From Diplonema papillatum (lineage: Eukaryota; Euglenozoa; Diplonemea; Diplonemida; Diplonemidae), in assembly GCA_030068145.1 (NCBI GenBank), contig JAPJBO010000312.1, forward strand, positions 1-64,000: a DNA stretch of 64,000 bases, read 5' to 3'. Position 1 is the first letter of the stretch. Every line of letters starts with the position of its first letter. The notes beneath the pieces are model-generated. The model saw only the letters and a list, made by a program, of their open reading frames with translations. It made no database searches and was not told the origin of the DNA. The position numbers and the translations under genes are program-made. Below are positions 9,672 to 18,837 of this stretch, in pieces.

Positions 9672-11147
9672 CTACTGCCTGGCCCTCCCCTTGGCTGAGG
9701 TTGCTCGCTGAGGGTGCTGGGAGTCGGGGTGAGCTTCGCCCGGGTGTTGGGTGCGGGACTTCGGGCTGCGCTTCCTGGACGGCTTGGGGGCGGGCTGTTC
9801 CTCGGCTTTCTGCAGGGCCTGAAAGGCGTTCCGAAGATACGGAGGGAACCCGGCCTCGTGCTGGTGGCGGTGTTGGAGGCCGGCGGCCAACGACCAGCCG
9901 GCCTTCAAGGCCGTCTTGAGGACCATCATGCGGTGGATGGTGTCCCTCCCCAGCTCTACCAGGGCGTCGGGGTCGGAGGAGTCGTCCATCAGACGCATGA
10001 TGGACGTTGCGTGGCTGAGCAGGTGTCCTGCGTCGTTGGCGATGCTCGGGACGGCGTCGAGTATATCCGCGAAGAAGCCGCGGATGTGGACGAGCGCGAG
10101 AGACCTCTCGACGGGAGAGAGGCTCACCCAGAGCTCGGGGTCGAGTAGCTCTGGTCCGGGAGAGAGAAGCGTGTGGGAGCCCTGGACCGACCCGCCTCCC
10201 CCCAGCGAAGACGGGTCCTCCGGAAAATCCGGAAGTGGATGGCTGGCGTAGGGCTGGCGGGGCTCGGCGTACGGCTGGTGGCAGGATGCGGCTGGCGGGC
10301 AGCGATAGCCCACTGGCAGAGGACCGCCCACGACGGCTTGCGGAAGGTTGCGAGGATTGTCCGGCAACAGGACAGCCCGCGGAAGGCGAGAAACGTCAAC
10401 GAGGGGCGGAGGCGGCGGGAGTGGTCTCGTGAACGCCGGAAGCTGATGCAGCACTGGACCGGGGCATGTGCCCACCGACGTGGGCGGAACGGGACGGGAG
10501 CCCGCGGGTGCCGCCTCAGGTGCTGCCTCAGGGGCGGGCGAAGGCCGGACGGGTGGCGAGGTGCGCGTTGGGAGGGCCGCCATCACCAACTCGGTGAGGC
10601 GGTCGATCTGACGCTGCAGCCGGCCTATGTCCGACGCGTGGTCGTCCCGGCCGCCCCCGGCGGAGTTGCATTCCCTCAGATCGTCGTCATCTGGGCTGAG
10701 GGGATCGTCGCTCTCGGCGAAAGAGACACGTCGCGCGGCTGGGGGAGATGGGCCGAACAATGCAGCGGTGGTCGAGTCGTCAGCGGGAGAAACGGTCGCG
10801 GGGAGCGGCATGTGCCCCGGCGTCTGCGGCGGGGGCGTGGCCTTCGGAGACGAGCGGAGCAGGTCCGCGAACTCGTCCGCGGTGGCGGACGGAGCCGACG
10901 CGACCGCCAGCCACGCGAGGACCCACTGGGCCACGCCTTCGGGGGGGGCCTCCTCGTCCGTGTACCCCAAGGCGCCCAGAAGGCGCCTCAGCCCCGCCTC
11001 CGCGGTCCCCTCGACGTCGCGCGCGACCTTGAGTACCGCCGCGAGTCGGCGGTTGTTTGCGGTGAATGAAAGAAGGGACGGGACATCAGTCCCGACCACC
11101 CTCTTCACCCAACTCACCGCGCCCGACCTGTCGAGTTGCTTCGGCAT
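9672..11147 (-). CDS. Gag-like structural protein of YR element 1
   Basis: A 491-residue frame, first on the element's sense strand. The N-terminal third (MPKQLDRSGAVSWVKRVV...) is compact and helical. The middle is Pro/Ser/Ala-rich and disordered, with one helical stretch (IGRLQRQIDRLTELVMAAL) of coiled-coil type suitable for oligomerisation. Residues about 330-430 form a second helical block, and the C-terminus is basic (PKPSRKRSPKSRTQH, KGRARQ), suitable for RNA binding. No CCHC zinc knuckle is present. The role as gag is inferred from position, composition and the adjacent recombinase. The ATG is built from the terminal base of the T5/A5 tract shared with the SR repeat, so this start codon sits exactly on the insertion junction. 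Confidence 0.65.
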   Translation of the reverse strand: MPKQLDRSGAVSWVKRVVGTDVPSLLSFTANNRRLAAVLKVARDVEGTAEAGLRRLLGALGYTDEEAPPEGVAQWVLAWLAVASAPSATADEFADLLRSSPKATPPPQTPGHMPLPATVSPADDSTTAALFGPSPPAARRVSFAESDDPLSPDDDDLRECNSAGGGRDDHASDIGRLQRQIDRLTELVMAALPTRTSPPVRPSPAPEAAPEAAPAGSRPVPPTSVGTCPGPVLHQLPAFTRPLPPPPPLVDVSRLPRAVLLPDNPRNLPQAVVGGPLPVGYRCPPAASCHQPYAEPRQPYASHPLPDFPEDPSSLGGGGSVQGSHTLLSPGPELLDPELWVSLSPVERSLALVHIRGFFADILDAVPSIANDAGHLLSHATSIMRLMDDSSDPDALVELGRDTIHRMMVLKTALKAGWSLAAGLQHRHQHEAGFPPYLRNAFQALQKAEEQPAPKPSRKRSPKSRTQHPGEAHPDSQHPQRATSAKGRARQ

Positions 11148-11290
11148 TTTTGTTGAACGCTTACGCCCGCCACTAAACCCAGATTCACCTGTGTTTCGTG
11201 TGGGCTACAGCACATTTACCTCCTTTGATCTTTTGCAGCTGGCAGCCTCCTCAAGTATTTCCTACAAAGCAGGTGCTTATACAAAAAAAA
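11147..11290 (+). repeat. SR repeat copy 2, right half
   Basis: The right half resumes with the duplicated 20-bp core (11147-11166) and continues to tgcttatac followed by an A-run. It is followed by gcaggaatcgaaccg (11299-11313), which also precedes the left half at 6810-6824, so the complete SR copy is flanked by an imperfect direct repeat of about 27 bp. Confidence 0.85.
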
Positions 11291-11365
11291 TGCCAGGGCA
11301 GGAATCGAACCGTCGGATTTTGCGAAAAAAAGCGAAGAGCAGGAATCGACTCCGAAAATCTCAGA

Positions 11366-11368
<3 letters not shown>

Positions 11369-11397
<29 letters not shown>
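11369..11397 (+). repeat. Run of 29 G
   Basis: An uninterrupted G tract borders the right terminus of the fold-back element; the left terminus has a matching C-run near 6209-6217. It could form G-quadruplexes. Its length may be partly an assembly artefact. Confidence 0.7.
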
Positions 11398-11450
11398 TCG
11401 GTTTTCGTGGAAAATGTCTACCAAAATGTTAATTGTGGCTCCCCTCTCTG

Positions 11451-12224
11451 AAAAACAGTTCGTTAGTTTACGGCACCTCGAACATTGGTGCAAAAAGAAG
11501 CACCGAAGAACGGCTGCCCGAAAGCAACCATTCCAGACGACAGGCACGAATGAACCTTTCCCTAATCAATTGTAGAAACGGCTTAGTTTGATAGCCTTCC
11601 TACCATGACGACATGCAACTCGGCAGATGCAGATACAGATTAGCACAAAGGATATCTTCCCATAACGACGAAGGTCACCCGGTGACTTTAAAACCCCGGT
11701 GTTTCAAGCGAACTTTCACTCTAAAAAGCCAAAAACAATCAACCACGCCAAGGAAGGCGAAGAGGGGGGCAGGAGGTACCTGGTCTTGTTTTGTTCATTG
11801 GCAGGGCGAACGAACCGTCCATTGAAACACCGGAGGAAGTCGTTGAGAAGTTCGTCGAGAAAGCGTCCGGGATCGGCAGAAAGGAAGAGTGTGAGGGAGC
11901 CAGGTGGCTCAGCTGAAGGGATGCCGGCACAGTGGCATCTTTTGCGCTGCTCATTACCCGCAGTCAAATTCTCACTGCCACAGCCCCGATATGCTCAAGA
12001 AGAAACAAGACTACGCATCTCTGTCCCCGGGGGAAGACCTTGTTAGTGCGTCATTGTAAAGACCGAAACCAAGTGCAGATGGGGCCAGTGCGGTGTAGAG
12101 TTCAAACCCATTCCACGAACGTTCTTGGAAAGTCGAATGTACGACGCACTTAATATGTGTATTACGAAACGAAAGTACGTGCGCTCGGCTAAGGCCGGCG
12201 CGTGGCGAGACTGCAGGCAGCAGT
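11451..12224. other. Intergenic stretch with repeat tags
   Basis: This stretch holds a copy of the short 'CCGG-tag' repeat at about 11672-11732 (gtcacccggtgac ... caagcgaactttcactctaa). At 12058-12130 there is a decayed copy of the repeat found at 45012-45350 and 62397-62706. No gene is supported. Confidence 0.45.
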
Positions 12225-12755
12225 TAAAGTTCGGGGAACAGTAAAGTTCGGGCTATGCTGGTGAAGCTAAGTTCGAGAGATGCTAAGTTCGGGCGTTGCT
12301 AAGTTCGGGCGTTGCTACGTTCTGGTGCTAAGCGCTCAGGCTGCGCTGGTACTAAAAAAAAGTTCCGGCACGAGCGAAGTTCGGCCAGGGTGGTAAAGTC
12401 CGGTGAAGCCAAGGTCGGTGCTCGTGCCCGGGGGGGGACACCCCCCGGACCCCCCCCGACCCACCGAGTACGGGAAAAGTTTGGCGCTGGTACCCGGGTT
12501 TGCGCCCCCCCGGACCCCCCCGCCGCCCCCCGGCGAAGCAGAGTTCGGGCGCAGCTAAGTTCAGACGATAATAAGTTCGAGTGATGCTAAGTTCGGGCGC
12601 AGCTGAGTTCGGGCGCAGCAACGCTCGGGCGAAGCTATGTTCTGGCGAAGCAAAGTTCGGGCGCTAGTTCGGGCGATGCTAAATTCTGGTACGGGCGCAG
12701 CTGAGTTCGGACGAAGCAAAGTTCGCGTGAAGCTAAGCAAAGTTCGGTTCTCGTA
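12225..12755. repeat. Degenerate tandem repeat of an aagttcgggcg motif
   Basis: A motif of about 16-20 bp, gctaagttcgggcg with variants such as gcagctgagttcgggcg and gaagcaaagttcgggcg, recurs about 25-30 times with indels. A GC-rich insert at about 12430-12540 (runs of G and C) interrupts it. It is noncoding, old and irregular. Confidence 0.75.
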
Positions 12756-12913
12756 GCAGTTTGGCCTGTGATGGCAAGCTCGGCCGCCCGACTCCGTTTC
12801 CCGGGGTGACCAAATACCGCGAGATACTGAGAAACTCCGCCAAAAACGCAAATTTCGGGCACATAAGACCCCGAAACCCAACAAACCTCGAAAACCATCT
12901 TCGACCGGAAAAG

Positions 12914-12986
12914 TGTGAGGGGCGGGATTCGAACCCGGGCCGACCGGCCTGAAGGCCGGCGCCCGCTCACTCTGCAACCCCCGTGC
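12914..12986 (-). other. tRNA-like sequence, probably a pseudo-tRNA or SINE piece
   Basis: On the minus strand a canonical TPsiC arm, cccgggttcgaatcccg, is preceded by a strong hairpin (ccggccttcaggccgg) and a D-arm-like gcagagtgagcgggc. The acceptor halves do not pair convincingly and the anticodon loop is not seven bases in a normal stem, so I do not call a functional tRNA. Confidence 0.35.
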
Positions 12987-13938
12987 ATTTTCCCAGAAGG
13001 GAAAAAAGCTTACTCTGACCTATTATCCAGTTCAAAAACGATACGGTTTCATAATTGTTGCAAGAAAAGCCGGGTTGGCTCGAATAGAGGCTATTCACAT
13101 TGCATGTTCATAGGACCTCCAGTCTCGAAAAATGTGCCAACCCATACCCCTGCATGAGAGGCAGCTGAGCCAACCCAGAGATCCTGAATTCGGTGACCGC
13201 TTGAAAACAGCGACGTTTTTAGTACACAATCTTGCGGGTTCAATGTATTGTGCAGGCTAAAAAGACGTAGGCAGCGTGTTTTGGTGGTTGGTCAGAATTC
13301 CTTGCCTGAATATACACAGGGTAAAATATAAAATAAAGTACAAGTGGGAAAACGATCACCCGGCACGCACAACCAACAAAACGAAGCGCCTGTCCTTTTC
13401 CTGACGAACTTCAAAACTGCTCGTGTGTTTCGTTATTCCACCAAGCATTCGAGAAGTTTCGGAGGACGGGGGTTGCGTGTCTGCTGGTCAGCTCAAAGAA
13501 AACCAGCTGATGAGTATCATGACAGCAAAAACCTCAAAAACGCTGGCACACCAACAGAGGGTCCGGCGGTGTTTGAACCCGGATCCTTCCGCTTTGAAAG
13601 CTGCCCATGGCATACCGCGCCGTTTTGGCGGAGGAATGTAACGTTGAACCAAGCAACATGGCCTAGCACCCATGTACTTGGGGTACTCGAGCATGAAACT
13701 CTCCAAGGAAATAGTCAAGGAAGACGCGAGAACACCTATGGCGTATACAACGTGGTGTTCGTACCCTGTAACAGATCAATCCTTCGCTTCATCATTTTCA
13801 ACGAGCCGTGTTTCTCTTAGTGTGTGTGTGCAACCCCTAACTCCGGAGATGTTCCCAACCACTTACAAACGTTTGCCTCGAAGGCTCCCGTACGATACTA
13901 GCCGTTCAAAAAAAACATAGTAGTTCTCTTTCTTTCAG
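12987..13938. other. Intergenic stretch with dispersed repeats
   Basis: A dispersed repeat, also seen at 42880-42962 and 52246-52382, occupies about 13222-13312 (cttgcgggttc ... ggcagcgtgttttggtggtt ... cagaattcc). Around 13562-13620 there is a minus-strand TPsiC-like motif. No complete gene is visible. Confidence 0.45.
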
Positions 13939-14522
13939 GGCGTTTACTTGAATCCCAAACCGGGAGATGCCATCTTCCCCCTGCTTGATGGTGGTGTCCA
14001 TGTACGTAGGTTGACTACTTGGTCACTCGGGTTGGCCTCGCGAGAGTTGCCAGCTCAGAAGTTTGCAGTTGAGTGGACCCTCAGCTTTTTGAAGCACAGT
14101 CTCACACCGGGTTTGGGTAGGAACGACGCCGAGGCGAAGAACATAAGGGGACACAATTTGTTTCAGAAGGGGAGGTTATTCAGTTATCGAATACGTGATC
14201 CCTTGACTTGCTTTCAGTTCTGGCCACGCGCCCACACATGGCAACACTCAGAGATGCCCTCCTAGGGAACTCGAGGAAGCGAGGAATCCTGCAGCCCCTC
14301 AATCGAGGCCATGCCCCTGCACGCTCTAGGGTGCCATTCCTGACTAGGATAGGGGGCTGCTGCACCCTGTTGAAGGCGGGCATGGGCCCCATGCAAGTCC
14401 AGAAGATGGGTGACTGGGCATCTGGGGACATGGTCACGCACTATGGCGAGAAGGTCCTGAGGGACCCGGACTGTGTAGAGGCGGTGCGTTTCATGTACAC
14501 ACTGCAAGGAACCAGGCAGTGA
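13939..14522 (+). pseudogene. Spliced tyrosine-recombinase-like gene, 3' part
   Basis: Three putative exons join in phase: 13939-14001 (after tttctttcag; donor gtacgt), 14059-14116 (after agctcag; donor gtagga) and 14218-14522 (after gctttcag; stop TGA). The joined product reads GDAIFPLLDGG..., then FAVEWTLSFLKHSLTPG..., then LTRIGGCCTLLKAGM and MGDWASGDMVTHYGEKV. The last two blocks resemble the C-terminal catalytic part of tyrosine recombinases, with Arg in LTRIGG, Trp in the place of the second His, and the Tyr nucleophile in THYG. The first His of the HxxR box is replaced (FLTR). Upstream exons were not found. It could be a decayed recombinase transposon or a host gene of recombinase origin. 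Confidence 0.45.
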
Positions 14523-15065
14523 GCGGGCTTTACCCACGGTTCCCATTCCTCCACCTGCACCATAGGTTTTGGTTGCGGCCCCTGGCCTGCTTGGGCTGAC
14601 TCGGCGAAGGGACAATCCCTTTGTGACGTGCGACGCGCTGTGTCGCACAGATGACACCCCCATGTCACCGTGCTTGCAGTCTTCTTTGCAGAACTTGCGA
14701 CGGAAGAGGACTTCACAGTCCGAGCCCAGACAGGAATTAGCCCAGCACGTACCTGGCGCGCCTGTCCCAGCGAGCTACGAGGGTCCCAACAAAATCCCGG
14801 AGCTTCAAGCGAACTTTCACTCTAAAATATCAACCTCCCGATACTTCCAACTTTCTCCTTTATCTTGCCTCAAAAAGAGGCGTCACGGCAAGTTTTGGCA
14901 GGCCGCCTGAACAAAATTTGACGTGGGCGGCTTTAGATCTACATCTGAATGACACCTCAACCACAATATGTTGTCGACAACAAACAAGTAAAGAATAAAA
15001 CAAAACTACGCACTTCTTTGCCAAAAAGGGGCAGTTTCCGCTGAACGCGGATACGAGGGAAACTT
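14523..15065. other. Intergenic stretch
   Basis: A copy of the 'CCGG-tag' repeat is at about 14790-14832 (cccggagcttcaagcgaact). Nothing else is recognisable. Confidence 0.4.
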
Positions 15066-15288
15066 GTTTTCGTATAAGCACCTGCTTTGTAGGAAATACT
15101 TGAGGAGGCTGCCAGCTGCCAAAGATCGAAGGAGGTAAATGTGCTGTAGCCCACACGAAACACAGGTGAATCTGGGTTCAGTGGCGGGCGTAAGCGTTCA
15201 ACAAAAAAAGACCCACTTTGTAGCTGTATTGTTTCTCCCCCTCTAGCCTCCTTCGAAGTAAGCACAAGGCAGCCCCTCGAGTATTTTT
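15066..15288 (-). repeat. SR dispersed repeat, copy 3
   Basis: A full-length minus-strand copy, from gtataagcacctgctttgt to cctcgagtattttt on the written strand, with the uninterrupted core gcgtaagcgttcaaca. Confidence 0.85.
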
Positions 15289-15976
15289 CTTCAAAACGCC
15301 TCAGGGTGGTGTCATGGGGGGCCAGGCTGCTGACCGCGCCGTCACTGAGCTGCGGTCGCCGATCCCCCAGCCGCCAGCATCATGTACTTGACGCCACAAG
15401 AGTGGCAAATTGACCGGTCAGGGGGTGCTTAGCAGCCAATGGGCAGTATTTGGTTCTTGCCGCGCCAGAGAAGCGAAGAGGCAGGGTTTGGCGGTTTTTA
15501 CTGCAAACCGAGTGACGGAGTTGGCCACCTTGCTGTGCGTGCTCGGATCGGCGCCGCCCAGGCGGCTACCTAAAGTCACTCGTTTGTTGGTAAATATTGC
15601 TCCTTCTCTTCCAGACTTGCTCTGGACTAGAACGGCACATACTACTACTACATAGAGGAGTCGAGATCTCGGCCCAAGTAAATGCGATGAATCGTCTGGG
15701 ATTCCTCAGGCTCACGCGCACCGGAGACAAACAGTACGTGGGGCAAGAAGCGACCGAAACATGACACGACGCGTGCAAAGAGGTAGTCTGTAGCGGCTTG
15801 TGCAGTCTATCGACACAGATTGTTGCCGCATAACAAGTTCAAACTACTACTACTACTATTACTACGAAACGCCTCAACGCTCATCAAAGCAGCCCAAAAA
15901 GGAAGAGTAAGGGGGAGGCTGCAAACGTGAGCCCGGCGCACTCCCCCCAACCCCCCTCAGACATGCGAGGGCGCCG
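15289..15976. other. Intergenic region upstream of the zinc-ribbon gene
   Basis: Only short frames without domains are present. A few tac/tact microsatellites occur (15636-15650, 15843-15865). A promoter could lie here, but no motif can be assigned. Confidence 0.4.
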
Positions 15977-18211
15977 ATGCCGAGTATGATGCTCCGGTGC
16001 CCCGTGGACGGTGCGTGCCCTGAGGTCAACTCCCTGCGGCACCAGGCGCACTACAGGCACGCCTGCACCTTCCACCCGTGCCCATACCGGTACACGTTTC
16101 CGGAGCACGCGGAGGCGTTCATCCACGAAGACGAGCCCAGCGGCGGCGGCCGGCCAGAGCCGGCGGCGCCAGGCCGAGTCCTAGACGCCGCAACCCAAGC
16201 CCGCAAGCCCAGAGTGCAGCCCCCGCCCCCCGGGCCCCGGGGGGTGAGAAGCAGGGTGCAGTTCGAAGACGCCCCACGCTCGGGTCTTTCGCCGCGCGGC
16301 GGGCGGAGCGAGCGCGCCGCGCAAAAAACGGCGCCCCGCCCCCAGCCGCCCCGGAGGCCGCAGCAGGCTGCCCGCCGGGCCACTTCGCACCGCCCCTACC
16401 AGCCGACGGCGCCGGCTCTCGCGCCGGATTCGTTGCGTTCGAACCCGAACCGCCAGCCCCACCGTGTCCCGTTAGCCCGACTGCCGCAGGCGCGGGCGTG
16501 GCCCTGCGAGCGGGAGTGCGCGGCGGCCGCGTCGGAGGTGGACAGCTCGCGGGAATACGGGGGTGAGGCGAGCTTCGGGTTCGGGGGAAGCGAGGAGGCG
16601 GCGGCGGGGTTCCGCAGGGGGCACGCTTGGGGGCAAGCCGCCGACGACGAGAGCCGGCTGCTGTATGACGTCGACGACGAACCGACGGTGGCCGAAGTGC
16701 AGCCGCTGGGTGCGAAGCGGAGGTGGTGCCGCCGCGAAGCGGCCGAGCTCGTTTTCGAGGAGCTGCGGAACGTCTTCTCGTCGGGTCGTGTGCGGCTGCG
16801 CCCGGTGGCCACGCGTGTCGTGCAGGTTACTGTCGGAAGGGTCGTCGACCGGCGGGCGGCGAAGCAGCTGCCGGGGGCCAAGACGCCGGTGCGGAAGGCG
16901 GCGCTGACCGAGTCCCGAGAAACCGTGGTCATCATCCCGGCGGGCGGCCCGGCGCCGGCTTCCGACCGCCACGCGTCGCCCAACTCGCGCTCGTCGCCTT
17001 CCCGCGCTGGCAGCCCGCAGAGTCTCGCCACTGTGGTTCGCAACCGCCAAGACCACCTGCTGCAAGACCACCCGCAGCAAGACCACTTGCAGCGAGACCA
17101 CCTGCTGCAAGACCATTTGCAGCAAAACATTTTGCGACAAGACCACCTGCAGCAAGACAAATTGCAGCAAGACCATTTGCAGCAAGACAATTTGCACCAA
17201 GACAATTTGCACCAAGACAATTTGCACCAAGACAATTTGCAGCAAGACCACCTGCGGCAAGACCGTCTGCGGCAAGACCACCTGCGGCAAGACCATTTGC
17301 AGCAAGACAATTTGCAGCAGGACCACCTGCGGCAAGACCGTCTGCAGCAAGGCCACCTGCGGCAAGACCGTCTGCAGCAAGGCCACCTGCGGCAAGACCA
17401 TCTGCAGCAAGACCGCCAACAGGAAGACCACCCGCAGCCAACTGTGTCCCCCGTCCGTCCGCGGCCGACTTCCCCGCCAACGGGCGGCGCGCGGAGCCGG
17501 AACCGTGTGGTCGTGATCGAAGACGGCGACAGCGACACGAGCTTCGCGGTGCCGGACAGCCCGCCGTGGCACCGCCCGCCCGCTCCGGGGCAGCTCGTGC
17601 CGAGCGGCAAGCCGCGCTTCCGGCAGCAGCGGACGCCGATCCCGAGCCCGCACGCCCTCCTCCTGCGGCCGGCGTCGCACCCTCCGCCGGCATCAGACTC
17701 GTTTTCGCCGGCAGGGCGCCACACCCACCCCTACCACCCGCGGGCACACTCCGATCCGACCCGCCCTGTGTCCGCGTCACCGCACAGCTTCACGCCGACG
17801 CTGCGCGCAGCTAGTTCGTCGGCGGGCTGCGGGTCCTGCGGCGGACGCGTTCCCGGAAATGCGGTGTTCTGCATCCACTGCGGGAAGAGGGTCGCGGGTG
17901 AGCCGGCTGCGCCGCAGCAGAGGCCCGGCGGGTGCGAGCGGTGCCACCGGCCCTTGGCGCGGGCGGGGGCCTCCTTTTGCACGGGCTGCGGCTTCCGGGC
18001 GCTCGGCGGCGGCGGCAGCGAGCCGTCGCAGTCGATCCTCGATGCGCTGGTCAACTGCGGGTCGGCGCCTGCGGCCTCGTTTCCCGGCCCGAACCTGGCC
18101 GTGCCCGTCCACCAGCTCGCCTGGTGCGCCGCGTGCCCGTTTCCTGTCGTGCCCGACGAGAGCGGCCGGTGCTCGCAGTGCCGTGCCCACTTGAATCTGC
18201 CGCGTGCGTGA
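15977..18211 (+). CDS. Large zinc-ribbon protein with QDHLQ repeat tract
   Basis: A single 744-residue frame with three C-terminal zinc ribbons: Cys618/621-632/635, Cys653/656-668/671 and Cys717/720-732/735. These are CxxC...CxxC knuckles of the kind that bind one zinc each and mediate nucleic acid or protein contacts. The N-terminus has a further Cys/His cluster (Cys8, Cys14, His22, His25, His28, Cys30, His33, Cys35). Between them lie a Pro/Arg-rich disordered region and, at about residues 358-486, a tract of five-residue QDHLQ-like repeats encoded by a 15-bp minisatellite. The chosen start is the first Met (gccgATGCCG) upstream of the Cys cluster. I do not recognise the whole protein. The 3' end has been duplicated downstream. 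Long antisense frames here follow from base composition. Confidence 0.6.
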   Translation: MPSMMLRCPVDGACPEVNSLRHQAHYRHACTFHPCPYRYTFPEHAEAFIHEDEPSGGGRPEPAAPGRVLDAATQARKPRVQPPPPGPRGVRSRVQFEDAPRSGLSPRGGRSERAAQKTAPRPQPPRRPQQAARRATSHRPYQPTAPALAPDSLRSNPNRQPHRVPLARLPQARAWPCERECAAAASEVDSSREYGGEASFGFGGSEEAAAGFRRGHAWGQAADDESRLLYDVDDEPTVAEVQPLGAKRRWCRREAAELVFEELRNVFSSGRVRLRPVATRVVQVTVGRVVDRRAAKQLPGAKTPVRKAALTESRETVVIIPAGGPAPASDRHASPNSRSSPSRAGSPQSLATVVRNRQDHLLQDHPQQDHLQRDHLLQDHLQQNILRQDHLQQDKLQQDHLQQDNLHQDNLHQDNLHQDNLQQDHLRQDRLRQDHLRQDHLQQDNLQQDHLRQDRLQQGHLRQDRLQQGHLRQDHLQQDRQQEDHPQPTVSPVRPRPTSPPTGGARSRNRVVVIEDGDSDTSFAVPDSPPWHRPPAPGQLVPSGKPRFRQQRTPIPSPHALLLRPASHPPPASDSFSPAGRHTHPYHPRAHSDPTRPVSASPHSFTPTLRAASSSAGCGSCGGRVPGNAVFCIHCGKRVAGEPAAPQQRPGGCERCHRPLARAGASFCTGCGFRALGGGGSEPSQSILDALVNCGSAPAASFPGPNLAVPVHQLAWCAACPFPVVPDESGRCSQCRAHLNLPRA
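17049..17432 (+). repeat. Coding minisatellite, 15-bp unit (QDHLQ)
   Basis: About 25 units of caagaccacctgcag type alternate codons for H/N and L/P/R. All units keep the frame. The periodicity predicts a Gln/Asp/His-rich repetitive spacer between the disordered region and the zinc ribbons. Confidence 0.9.
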
Positions 18212-18837
18212 ATCACACTATGTGGCTTCCTGGGTATGTATCGCAAAGGTCGCGTGGGTGTGTGTGTGCTGTGCGCGCAGCTACGAGGGTCGGAATCGGT
18301 CTGTCCGTCCACCAGCTCGCCTGGTGCGCCGCGTGCCCGTTTCCTGTCGTGCCCGACGAGAGCGGCCGGTGCTCGCAGTGCCGGGCCCACTTAAATCCGC
18401 CGCGTGCGTGAATCACACTGTAGTGGTGTGTCTTCGGGCTTCCTGGGTATGTATCGCAGCGGGCCGCGTGGGTGTGTGTGCTGTGCGCGCAGCTACGGGG
18501 GTCGGAATCGGTCTGTCCGTCCACCAGCTCGCCTGGTGCGCCGCGTGCCGTTCCTTGTCGTGCCGGCCGGTGCTCGCAGTGCCGGGCCCACTTGAATCTG
18601 CCGCGTGCGTGAATGGTGAATTGCACTGTATAGTGGTGTGTCTTCGGGCTTCCTGGGTATGTATCGCAAGGGCCGCGTGGGTGTGTGTGCTGTGTGCGCA
18701 GCTACGGGGGTCGGAATCGGTCTGTCCGTCCACCAGCTCGCCTGGTGCTGCCCGTTTCCTGTCGCCCGACGAGAGCGGCCGGTGCTTGCAGTGCCGGGCC
18801 CACTTGAATCTGCCGCGTGCGTGCGGTCGTGTGTCTT
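18212..18837 (+). repeat. Tandem partial duplications of the zinc-ribbon gene 3' end
   Basis: The segment that encodes the last zinc ribbon (ccaccagctcgcctggtg onwards) plus about 90 bp of 3' flank is repeated three more times, starting near 18308, 18519 and 18730, with a spacing of about 200-210 bp. Copies accumulate small deletions that remove Cys codons, so they are probably pseudocopies or 3' UTR repeats. Confidence 0.8.

Larger units (their letters stand above)
6937..11146 (-). mobile_element. YR retrotransposon, element 1 (gag - recombinase - RT/RNase H)
   Basis: A 4210-bp minus-strand element lies between two copies of tttttgttgaacgcttacgc. It encodes gag-like protein (11147-9672), tyrosine recombinase (9666-8731) and RT-RNase H (9172-6965), each intact and overlapping or nearly so. 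No long terminal repeats or inverted termini are seen. The gag start codon lies exactly at the 5' junction, so any 5' leader or promoter must be supplied by the flanking SR half. As known from the families, YR precedes RT in kinetoplastid VIPER/TATE elements, whereas DIRS, Ngaro and PAT place YR after RT. The intact frames suggest recent activity. Confidence 0.85.
6150..11450. mobile_element. Fold-back element split by nested insertions
   Basis: The outer ends are an inverted pair of about 45-50 bp: 6162-6210 (agccacaattaacattttgg, then a C-run) and 11397-11446 (its reverse complement, preceded by a 29-G run). Within the left part, 6220-6330 is repeated in inverted orientation at 6558-6660, and a 135-bp unit at 6425-6560 recurs directly at 6660-6800 with an inverted partial copy at 6335-6425. 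The right part is separated from the left by an SR repeat and a YR retrotransposon. Removing the 4.2-kb retrotransposon leaves an element of about 1.1 kb with strong self-complementarity and no coding capacity of its own. Confidence 0.6.

Noticed and set aside
10173..11069. Plus-strand frames opposite the element 1 gag
   Set aside because: GC-driven open frames without domains, antisense to the retrotransposon.
12914..12986. Functional tRNA gene (a TCA triplet in the loop suggested selenocysteine)
   Set aside because: Acceptor and anticodon stems do not pair properly; only the TPsiC arm is canonical.
16396..17724. Long minus-strand frames opposite the zinc-ribbon gene (including a CRRWSC-type repeat protein)
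   Set aside because: Their repeats are only the complement of the 15-bp coding minisatellite; the plus frame has structured zinc ribbons at both ends.
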